Shown here: positions 1 to 5,144 of the stretch, piece after piece | Layout of the letters: every line of letters starts with the position of its first letter | Numbering within the stretch: the stretch's first letter is position 1 | DNA from: JBGPIK01 sp041484845 | GTDB taxonomy: Bacteria > Desulfobacterota > Binatia > UBA9968 | Direction of reading: 5' to 3' | NCBI GenBank assembly: GCA_041484845.1 | Contig: JBGPIK010000422.1 | Coordinates: 1 to 5,863 of the forward strand | Length of the DNA stretch: 5,863 bases | Program-made: the position numbers and the translations under genes | The notes under the pieces: model-generated | What the model saw: the letters and a program-made list of their open reading frames with translations, nothing else | What the model was told of the DNA's origin: nothing | Database searches by the model: none

Positions 1-306
1 CGCGGCTCGTATGGACGACCGCCGCCCGCGCCCGCGCGGTTCAAAGTGGGCGACCGCGTGCGCACGAAAAACATTCACCCAACGACGCATACGCGCTTGC
101 CACGCTATGCGCGCGGACACGTGGGGGTGGTCGAGCGCCTGCATGGCGCGCACATTTTTCCCGATTCCGCGGCTGCCGGCAAAGGGGAGGATCCGCAGTG
201 GCTTTATACCGTGCGCTTCGATGCTCAAGAGCTATGGGGCGCGGAGGCGGACCCAAAGTTGAAGGTTTCCATCGAAGCGTTTGAGCCTTACCTCGAACAT
301 GTCTGA
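1..306 (+). CDS. nthB: Nitrile hydratase beta subunit, C-terminal part (5' end outside window)
   Basis: This is the last 101 codons of a nitrile hydratase beta subunit, read in frame from base 1 with no start inside the window. Nitrile hydratase is a cytoplasmic alpha/beta metalloenzyme (Fe or Co) that hydrates nitriles to amides; the beta subunit shapes the substrate pocket and supports the alpha-subunit metal site. The visible part matches the SH3-like C-terminal domain: FKVGDRVRTKNIHP near the start, then HTRLPRYARGHVGVVERLHG, a HIFPD motif, the QWLYTVRF strand and the ELWG motif, ending in EPYLEHV. The family is roughly 200-240 residues long, so about half is missing upstream, where the alpha gene should also lie. 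The stop codon overlaps the next gene by 8 nt, which suggests translational coupling. The family call is firm; the metal type cannot be told from the beta subunit. Confidence 0.93.
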   Translation, partial: RGSYGRPPPAPARFKVGDRVRTKNIHPTTHTRLPRYARGHVGVVERLHGAHIFPDSAAAGKGEDPQWLYTVRFDAQELWGAEADPKLKVSIEAFEPYLEHV

Positions 307-697
307 ATCATCATTTGTTGAACCGGAAGCCGCCCGGCGCGCCGCGGAGGCGATTCCGGGCATTCCGCGCGATGCGAACGGCCCAGTCTTCCGCGCACCC
401 TGGGAAGCCCATGCGTTTGCCATGGCGCTGGCGCTGCACGAAAAAGGTCTCTTTGCCTGGAGCGAGTGGTCCGCGATGCTTGGAGAGGAAATCAAGAAGG
501 CGCAGGCAGCTGGCGATCCCGACACCGGAGAAACCTACTACCGCCATTGGCTCGCGACGCTCGAACGCATGGTCGCGACAAAAGGCGCGACCTCGGCGCA
601 ATCGCTTGCCCAGCATTACCGCGCCTGGGAGCGCGCGATGCACAGAACGCCTCATGGCAAGCCCATTGAGTTAAGAGCGGAAGACTTTCGTAAGTGA
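299..697 (+). CDS. Nitrile hydratase accessory protein (P14K/NhlE-like activator)
   Basis: This 132-residue protein belongs to the nitrile hydratase accessory family, small homologues of the beta-subunit N-terminal domain. In cobalt enzymes such proteins (P14K, NhlE) act as metallochaperones and bring the metal-loaded alpha subunit to the apoenzyme by subunit exchange. Visible family features are the GIPRDANGPVFRAPWEAHAF stretch near residues 20-40, then ALHEKGLFAWSEW and a helical region with TYYRHWLATLERM around residues 75-90. The start was placed at 299 because the family normally begins only a few residues before this homology and the codon overlaps the beta stop; an in-frame ATG at 281 lies deeper inside the beta gene. 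The order beta then small accessory gene is the one known from cobalt-type loci such as Pseudomonas putida P14K; iron-type loci usually carry a larger P47K-type activator. Cobalt dependence is therefore inferred from gene order only. Confidence 0.9.
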   Translation: MSESSFVEPEAARRAAEAIPGIPRDANGPVFRAPWEAHAFAMALALHEKGLFAWSEWSAMLGEEIKKAQAAGDPDTGETYYRHWLATLERMVATKGATSAQSLAQHYRAWERAMHRTPHGKPIELRAEDFRK

Positions 698-755
698 TGG
701 TCTGCGCTAACGACGTCTTCCCGCAGATGATGGGACAAAAGAGCGGCCAAGATTA

Positions 756-905
756 TCAACCTCTGAGCATTTCTTTCCTGAACACTACCAGGTTCAACGC
801 GGCGTCAATCGCTTCGGTCGCGGTCTTCGCGCCAAGAATCGTCCTCACGCGGCGGATCTTTTTCTCGTCTAGATAATAATTCTTTCGTCTGAGATATTTT
901 TTCAT
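756..905 (-). CDS. Short VapB-like ribbon-helix-helix antitoxin, orphan
   Basis: Reading the minus strand from 905 gives 49 codons. The protein has a beta-strand-like segment (NYYLDEKK), a first helix (KKIRRVRTILGAKT) and a second helix (TEAIDAALNLVVFRKEML), the layout of VapB-type ribbon-helix-helix antitoxins. The ILGAKTxTEAIDxAL core is characteristic. Such antitoxins bind their own operator and neutralise a PIN-domain RNase toxin. An AGGA sequence lies about 8 nt before the ATG. The protein ends abruptly at residue 49 (LRG-stop), whereas relatives commonly continue past the second helix into a toxin-binding tail. No VapC gene follows downstream on this strand, where the nitrile hydratase accessory gene lies. 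The 5' codons are A/T-rich (AAA, TAT, AAT, CTA), unlike the neighbours, which suggests transfer. It is either a solitary antitoxin or the remnant of a broken toxin-antitoxin pair. Confidence 0.68.
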   Translation of the reverse strand: MKKYLRRKNYYLDEKKIRRVRTILGAKTATEAIDAALNLVVFRKEMLRG

Positions 906-922
906 AGCAGGTCCTGATACAG

Positions 923-934
923 ATAACCGGTCAT
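923..934. promoter_or_regulatory. Imperfect palindrome, possible antitoxin operator
   Basis: ATAACCGGTCAT fits the symmetric pattern ATnACCGGTnAT (10 of 12 positions symmetric). It lies 17 nt upstream of the start of the minus-strand antitoxin-like gene, in the 85-nt divergent gap before the ornithine cyclodeaminase-like gene. VapB-type proteins bind palindromes close to their own start, so this is a candidate operator. The call rests on position and symmetry only. Confidence 0.25.
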
Positions 935-990
935 TTTAGACATACCAATTTGGAGTTCACGCCTGAGGATACCGAAGAGGTAATTGCGTA

Positions 991-2097
991 ATGACGCTCA
1001 TCATCGATAACCATGAGGTCCAACAGCTGCTCACGATGGAGGACACCATCGCAGCGCTAGAAAAAGGGTATCTGCAGCTTGCGGCGCAGGAGGCGGTCTG
1101 CCGCCCGCGTATCGACATCCGCATCCCGACCAGCGACCCGGACCGGAACTACCAGTGGGGCACCATGGAGGGCGGATCCACGTCCGGCTATTTCGCGATC
1201 CGCATGAAGTCCGACATCATTTATGAGACCGAGTACAAGGGTGTGGTCACGCAGGAGAAATACTGCGTGCGGCCCGGCCTCTACTGCGGTCTGATCCTGT
1301 TGACCTCGACCGAGAACGCCGAGCTGCTTGCTTTTATCAAAGACGGTTACCTGCAGCACATGCGGGTCGGGGCCGACGGCGGCATCGGCGTGAAGTACCT
1401 CGCGAACAAGGACGCCGAGGTCGTCGGCATCCTGGGTTCCGGCGGCATGGCGCGCACACACATGGAGGCTTTCACGCGGGTGCGAAAGATCGAGAAGCTG
1501 CAGGTGTTCAGCCCGACGCGCGAGAACCGCGAGCGCTTTGGCCGCGAGATGGCGGCGAAATACAACATCGAGGTAAAGGTGTGCAACCGCCCCGAAGACG
1601 TGTACAAGGGCACCCACATCCTGGCGGCTCTAACCGATTCCGCGGTCGAGGTGACGGACGGGTCCCTGCTCGAGAAGGGCACCCACATCGTCGTGGTCGG
1701 CGGCAGCGGCAAGGCGGACGCCGAGAGCCTCAAGCGTGTGGACGTCTACCTGCGGTTCGGGGACACGCCGGCGCCCGTTGGGCATCCCGAGCTCGCCACG
1801 GATGCCGAGCACATCGGCTATGAGGCGCGCCCGCAGCAAGCTAAGCACGGCGATGGCCGCGGCGGCCGCCGCAAGCACGGCAACTCACTGCCGGATCGGC
1901 GCATCACGCTCGCCGACCTCGTCGCCGGCAAGGTTAAGGGGCGCACCTCGCCTGACCAGATCACCTATTCGGAGCGCGGCAATCTGCAGGGCGCTCAGTT
2001 CCACGCGGTAGCCGGAAAAGTTTACGAGCTTGCGAAGCGTGCCGGCCTCGGGCGTGAGATTCCGACGGAATGGTTTCTGCAGGACATTCGCGATTAA
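991..2097 (+). CDS. Ornithine cyclodeaminase / mu-crystallin family protein
   Basis: This 368-residue cytoplasmic protein is of the ornithine cyclodeaminase/mu-crystallin family, NAD(P)-binding enzymes that include ornithine cyclodeaminase, alanine dehydrogenase, ketimine reductases and opine-type synthases. Substrate-domain residues are seen at RMKSD (71-75) and HMRVGADGG (123-131), the counterparts of the Lys and Arg that hold the substrate carboxylate. The Rossmann dinucleotide motif is GILGSGGMA (146-154). The conserved end runs from SERGN (327-331) through GAQFHAVAG to EIPTEWFLQDIRD. The stretch where ornithine cyclodeaminase carries its catalytic Asp (GGDxPGK) reads GGSGKADAESL, so that Asp is not evident. 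A basic, glycine- and histidine-rich loop (HGDGRGGRRKHG, 286-297) sits near the C-terminal third. GAAGAGG at 974-980 is the ribosome binding site, 10 nt from the ATG. The substrate is not predictable, and 'ornithine cyclodeaminase' should be read as a family name. Confidence 0.88.
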   Translation: MTLIIDNHEVQQLLTMEDTIAALEKGYLQLAAQEAVCRPRIDIRIPTSDPDRNYQWGTMEGGSTSGYFAIRMKSDIIYETEYKGVVTQEKYCVRPGLYCGLILLTSTENAELLAFIKDGYLQHMRVGADGGIGVKYLANKDAEVVGILGSGGMARTHMEAFTRVRKIEKLQVFSPTRENRERFGREMAAKYNIEVKVCNRPEDVYKGTHILAALTDSAVEVTDGSLLEKGTHIVVVGGSGKADAESLKRVDVYLRFGDTPAPVGHPELATDAEHIGYEARPQQAKHGDGRGGRRKHGNSLPDRRITLADLVAGKVKGRTSPDQITYSERGNLQGAQFHAVAGKVYELAKRAGLGREIPTEWFLQDIRD

Positions 2098-2110
2098 AAT
2101 ACTGCGGCCC

Positions 2111-2200
2111 GTTCAAGACGTTCCACCGCTGCGCTTCGTTCCAGCCGTTCAAATCGTTCGGTCGCTTCGCTCCACGACCACTGAACGTGTTCAAAACGTA
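2111..2200 (+). repeat. Degenerate 9-nt periodic repeat, forward block
   Basis: After the cyclodeaminase-like gene the DNA shows a 9-nt period with loose consensus GTTCnAnnC. Units include GTTCAAGAC at 2111, GTTCCACCG at 2120, GTTCCAGCC at 2138, GTTCAAATC at 2147 and GTTCGGTCG at 2156, with an out-of-phase copy GTTCAAAAC at 2189. A TGAAC-GT-GTTCA palindrome sits at 2182-2193. No ribosome binding site or recognisable protein accompanies it. Block limits are approximate. Confidence 0.6.
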
Positions 2201-2216
2201 CCGCCCCCTGGGGCGG
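2201..2216 (+). other. Small GC-rich hairpin downstream of the cyclodeaminase-like gene
   Basis: CCGCCCC and GGGGCGG form a perfect inverted repeat separated by CT, in practice a 6-bp stem with a 4-nt loop. It lies about 105 nt after the stop at 2097. No T-run follows, so it is not a typical intrinsic terminator, though it could still protect an mRNA 3' end or be part of the surrounding repeat. Confidence 0.35.
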
Positions 2217-2296
2217 ACCAGCACGAACTATTGATTCGACGATACGAGATCGAATAAATGAAAGGACATCGAGGCTTAACGATCTTTTATGCGTTG

Positions 2297-2341
2297 AAAC
2301 GCGTGCGCTTCAACTATTGGAACGATTAGAACGTCTGAAAC
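2297..2341 (-). repeat. Degenerate 9-nt periodic repeat, inverted block
   Basis: Read on the minus strand, consecutive 9-nt units begin GTTTCAGAC (2341-2333), followed by GTTCTAATC (2332-2324), then GTTCCAATA (2323-2315) and GTTGAAGCG (2314-2306). This is the same period and GTTCnA core as the block at 2111-2200, in the opposite orientation. Bases 2317-2332 match the reverse complement of 2146-2161 at 13 of 16 positions, so the two blocks can pair. An imperfect inverted repeat with TTGAA/TTCAA arms lies at 2294-2313, at the far edge of this block. The block ends 30 nt before the Lin0512-family start. Confidence 0.55.
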
Positions 2342-2371
2342 GGATTTCGTTTGCATGGGAGGTGACCAGGT

Positions 2372-2716
2372 ATGGCTTGGGTACGGTGCGTTACAGAAAT
2401 GGGTATGGGAGTAGATGTTCACGGATTGGATTACACCACGGCAGCCAAGCGCGCTGTATTCGATGCATTGCATCACAGCAGCTTGGGATTTCAGCGTCTG
2501 CTGGGCAAGACCGCCGACGATATGCGGGTGGATGTAACCGTCGGCGTGCCCAAGCCCGAGGCGGTGGATGGCCAGGCTGTGCTGGAAACGTTGCCCCACG
2601 GCACCGGCCACATCAACGTGGTCCACGGCGGATTGCAGGTGCTAAATGAGGCCGGCACCGATGGCCCGCTGATCGCGAGCGCCATCGTGATCGTCAGCTT
2701 CGACGACGGCAAATAG
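2372..2716 (+). CDS. Lin0512-family protein of unknown function
   Basis: This 114-residue protein matches the Lin0512 family (TIGR02058 type), small proteins found patchily in bacteria and plants with no known function. Family hallmarks are the N-terminal EMGMGVDVHGLDYTTAAKRA (residues 9-28), DALHHSSLGF, the VTVGVPKPEAVD strand-turn (55-67) and the glycine-rich VVHGGLQV near residues 83-90, ending in a hydrophobic ASAIVIVSF strand. The length agrees with the family, so the gene looks intact. There is no signal peptide or membrane segment, which implies a cytosolic protein. GGAGGTGA at 2358-2365, 6 nt before the ATG, is a near-perfect Shine-Dalgarno sequence and fixes the start. It stands alone, 274 nt after the previous gene and 146 nt before the next, so no operon partner can be assigned. 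Confidence 0.82.
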   Translation: MAWVRCVTEMGMGVDVHGLDYTTAAKRAVFDALHHSSLGFQRLLGKTADDMRVDVTVGVPKPEAVDGQAVLETLPHGTGHINVVHGGLQVLNEAGTDGPLIASAIVIVSFDDGK

Positions 2717-2809
2717 CGAAAGCGGAACAGCGCGGGTCAAATCTTTAACATGGGAATTATGTGGCTCTGCGGGTCGCCTTGATGACGATCAAGCGAAGGC
2801 AGAAGTGAC

Positions 2810-2836
2810 TTGACAGTATAGCTCGCTTTCTATAAG
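2810..2836 (+). promoter_or_regulatory. Candidate sigma-70-type promoter for the arylmalonate-decarboxylase-like gene
   Basis: A perfect -35 TTGACA lies at 2810-2815 and a TATAAG -10 (5 of 6 to consensus) at 2831-2836. The 15-bp spacer is shorter than the ideal 17. Transcription would begin near 2843 and give a leader of about 20 nt holding the GAGGAG ribosome binding site (2848-2853). No transcript evidence is available. Confidence 0.5.
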
Positions 2837-2862
2837 CGGATGACTTCGAGGAGCTTGTTCTT

Positions 2863-3618
2863 ATGACCGATTACATACAAAAACTTCTGCCGCGTTTTCG
2901 CTATGGCGTGATCCAGCCGCGTGCTCATGAAGACGTCCAGCGCGCGCGCAGCTATCAGCTCTATCGCCTCCTGCCGCTCGATTTCATGGAAATCTCCACC
3001 GGGCTCGGGCTTGAGAATTACACGGAGGAAGGGGTCGAGAAAGCGATCAAGAATTATTGGACTTGTGTGGAGCGGCTGGCTAAGGAAAAAGTAAATCATA
3101 TCATTTTTAGCGGCGCGCCGATCTCGGCCGTGTTGACCCGCCCAAGAGTTATGGAATTGCTGCGCCAAACCAAAGAGCGAACCGGCATCTCTGCCGACGC
3201 TCCACTCGAAGCGCTGATTGCCGCCATGAAGCATCTTCGACTGAAGAAGCTCGCGGTCGGCAGCCGGTGGGCTGATCCGGTCAATAACGCAATTAACCGC
3301 TACCTCGACGCCGGCGGCATCACCGTCGTCGGCATCACCAAGCGCAACCAGTGGGCGTCGGACTCTGCCGCCATGACTTTGGAACAAGGGTTGGAAATGG
3401 CTCTTGACGTCGGTCGTGAGGCGGCGAGAACCTGGCCCGATGCTGAAGCGATCTCTGTGCCCGGCGGCGCGGCAATGGCACTGCACGTCATCCCCGCTCT
3501 GGAAGAAGAATTCGGCAAACCAACTTTCACCAACATGAGCGCTGAAGTATGGAACGATCTCGTGCGCCCCGGCATCATACCGCCGGTGAAAGGCTGGGGA
3601 AGGCTGCTCGCAGGATGA
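2863..3618 (+). CDS. Asp/Glu racemase superfamily protein, arylmalonate decarboxylase/maleate isomerase-like
   Basis: This 251-residue cytoplasmic protein has the two-domain fold pattern of arylmalonate decarboxylase, maleate isomerase and Asp/Glu racemases. The first active-site loop is FSGAPISAVLTRP (82-94), matching the oxyanion loop of arylmalonate decarboxylase, which also has Gly where racemases have Cys. An APLEALIAAMKHL segment (113-125) and the strand KKLAVGSRWADPVN follow. The second active-site loop is ISVPGGAAMALHVIPALEE (197-215), then GKPTFTNMSAEVW and a C-terminal GWGRLL like the decarboxylase GYGRLF end. In arylmalonate decarboxylase the second loop carries the catalytic Cys (SCGG); here the position is Pro200 (VPGG). 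The only Cys is residue 68, in a helix away from both loops. The start at 2863 is backed by GAGGAG 9 nt upstream. The family is clear, but the activity cannot be the classical cysteine-dependent one. Confidence 0.82.
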   Translation: MTDYIQKLLPRFRYGVIQPRAHEDVQRARSYQLYRLLPLDFMEISTGLGLENYTEEGVEKAIKNYWTCVERLAKEKVNHIIFSGAPISAVLTRPRVMELLRQTKERTGISADAPLEALIAAMKHLRLKKLAVGSRWADPVNNAINRYLDAGGITVVGITKRNQWASDSAAMTLEQGLEMALDVGREAARTWPDAEAISVPGGAAMALHVIPALEEEFGKPTFTNMSAEVWNDLVRPGIIPPVKGWGRLLAG

Positions 3619-3821
3619 ATAATTAAATTCACCTCGCGTCGGCTCCACCCAAGAGACAGACCGAGATAAGAAAGAGCCAACTTCAGGCGATTCATCTTGA
3701 ATTTGCTTTAGATGAAGGCGCGATAGCGTATTAAATCTAAATGCTCGTCTGAATGAGAATGACGGCATCACCCGGCTGCGTCGCAGTAGCTATCTGGAGC
3801 TGTGCCGATCGAGGTGAGGTC

Positions 3822-4835
3822 ATGTGGACCCATGGCCGCAGTTTAGTGATTGCAGCGGTTGTCATAATTTTTCTTGGTGCTCATGTCACAAGCGCGTTGG
3901 CCGCCCTGAGCAAACCGCTCAGCAAAGTTGTCGTCGGCTATGGTTCTACCGACGGCGGGGTCGCGGTCTTAGGATTTGCTAAGGAAACCAGACTATTCGA
4001 AAAGCACGGCCTCGATGTGGTGCTCGTCGGCATGGGCACTGGATCGGTGTCATTGCGGGCGTTGATCGCCAAAGAGCTGCAAATTTCCTCGCTCTCCGGT
4101 TCCGGCCTGGTGCAAGCCGCATTGCAAGGCGCCGACACCGTTTTAATTGCTGCGCTTATCAACGGATTTGTTTTCAAGGTTTTTGCCGCGCCGGAAATTT
4201 CCAGCCCGACGCAACTCAAAGGCAAAAAATTAGGCGTCAGCCGCTACGGTGCCACATCGGATTTCGCCGTCCGACTAGCGCTAAAGAAATGGGGGCTGAA
4301 TCCCGATCGCGACGTCAGCATTCTGCAAATCGGCACGTCACAGGACACTGTCCGGGCCATGCAGACCAAAATGCTCGACGCCGGGGTGACGAGCGGCACC
4401 TCGTCGCTGATCGCGCGCAAAGCGGGCTTTCGTGAGTTGGCAGACCTCGCCGACCTGGGGCTGGATTACCCGACGTCGGCCATCGGGACGACGAAATCTT
4501 ATCTCCAGAAAAACGAAGCGATCGTGAAACAATTCATGCTCGCATACATCGAGGCGATCCATGATTTCAAACGCAACAGAGAAGCCGCGCTGCCGGTCTT
4601 GAAGAAATATGCGCGCAACGATGACCGCGAGGTGTTGGAGGATAGCCACAGCAATGCCGCCAGCAAATATCTCGCTTTGCCGATTCCTACAATCGAGGGA
4701 ATACGCACGATTTTGACGGAACTTTCAGGCACGGTGCCGGCCGCGAAAAATGCCGATCCGGAACAATTTGTCTCGTACAAGATTGCGCGGGAGATCGAGG
4801 CTAGCGGGTTCGTTAAGCGTCTCTACGAGAAGTAA
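3822..4835 (+). CDS. Periplasmic substrate-binding protein, NMT1/SsuA/TauA-like (NitT/TauT ABC family)
   Basis: This 337-residue secreted protein resembles substrate-binding components of the NitT/TauT (nitrate, sulfonate, taurine, thiamine-precursor) ABC transporter family. The start at 3822 was chosen because it gives a clean signal peptide: a basic N-terminus, a hydrophobic core IAAVVIIFLGA and a likely cut after ALA at residue 27. An in-frame ATG at 3753 would add a non-signal extension. GAGGTGA at 3811-3817 serves as ribosome binding site. The mature part opens with VVVGYGSTDGGVAVLGFAKE and LFEKHGLDVVLVGMGTGS, has the LKGKKLGVSRYGATSDFAVR hinge motif and KWGLNPDRDVSILQIG, and ends in a helical lobe with NEAIVKQFMLAYIEAI. 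No lipobox Cys is present, so it is a soluble periplasmic form. No permease or ATPase gene is adjacent, so the transport partner and ligand are unknown. Confidence 0.86.
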   Translation: MWTHGRSLVIAAVVIIFLGAHVTSALAALSKPLSKVVVGYGSTDGGVAVLGFAKETRLFEKHGLDVVLVGMGTGSVSLRALIAKELQISSLSGSGLVQAALQGADTVLIAALINGFVFKVFAAPEISSPTQLKGKKLGVSRYGATSDFAVRLALKKWGLNPDRDVSILQIGTSQDTVRAMQTKMLDAGVTSGTSSLIARKAGFRELADLADLGLDYPTSAIGTTKSYLQKNEAIVKQFMLAYIEAIHDFKRNREAALPVLKKYARNDDREVLEDSHSNAASKYLALPIPTIEGIRTILTELSGTVPAAKNADPEQFVSYKIAREIEASGFVKRLYEK

Positions 4836-5144
4836 AGACAGAGTCCGGATTTATCGCAGTAACTGCAAAGTACTGGGCTTGTGGGCACATTGATCGGCTC
4901 AGAGCGGGGTCGGCACAACGCAATCTGTTCATTCGGCTATAGAGTTCAACGTTTTCTTGCGTTCAGGATGCCTGCTCGGATATGTTCCTAAACTCAGGGC
5001 TCGGAGGCTTCTTCGGCTTTTGCAGTGCGGCAGCAATCGATTAATCGACTCTAAAGCGCAGAAATACGACAGAGGCTTCTTAGCGCCCCCGTCATGTCAT
5101 GCATGAAAGCGGAACAACCCCAATGAGAAAGAAAGGAACAGATC
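4836..5144. other. 309-nt gap without a recognisable gene
   Basis: I see no supported gene here. A plus-strand frame stays open from 4894 to about 5107 but has no ATG, no ribosome binding site and no family resemblance. There is no hairpin with a T-run after the binding-protein stop. A weak promoter-like pair, TTGCGT (4957-4962) and TATGTT (4981-4986) with an 18-bp spacer, could serve the gene at 5145. The stretch also holds a 10-bp direct repeat GAGGCTTCTT (5004-5013 and 5072-5081) and the palindromes TCGATTAATCGA (5037-5048) and TCATGCATGA (5097-5106), so it is best read as a regulatory region. Confidence 0.4.
5037..5048. promoter_or_regulatory. Perfect 12-bp palindrome, possible operator
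   Basis: TCGATTAATCGA is perfectly self-complementary and lies 96 nt upstream of the hydantoin-racemase-like start, about midway between the two copies of GAGGCTTCTT. Position and symmetry suggest a dimeric regulator site, but no regulator gene is in the window. Confidence 0.3.

Noticed and set aside
652..759. Minus-strand frame after the antitoxin with a loosely PIN-like string (LIILAALLSHH, then VVSADHHL), a possible VapC remnant
   Set aside because: It is only about 35 codons, lacks the N-terminal PIN acidic residues and a start, and overlaps the 3' end of the accessory gene, so chance is more likely.
694..876. 60-codon plus-strand frame after the nitrile hydratase accessory gene
   Set aside because: There is no family resemblance, and it is antisense to the better supported antitoxin-like gene.
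1057..1617. 186-codon minus-strand open frame inside the cyclodeaminase-like gene
   Set aside because: It is a shadow of the sense gene; composition and lack of motifs argue against coding.
2258..2329. 23-codon plus-strand mini-ORF in the repeat gap
   Set aside because: There is no ribosome binding site and it runs into the inverted 9-nt repeat block; nothing supports translation.
2111..2341. CRISPR array in the repeat-bearing gap
   Set aside because: Units are 9 nt, degenerate and directly abutting without spacers, which does not fit CRISPR architecture.
2830..3771. 313-codon open frame on the minus strand
   Set aside because: It lies antisense to the arylmalonate-decarboxylase-like gene, shows no recognisable family and is explained by codon bias of the sense gene.
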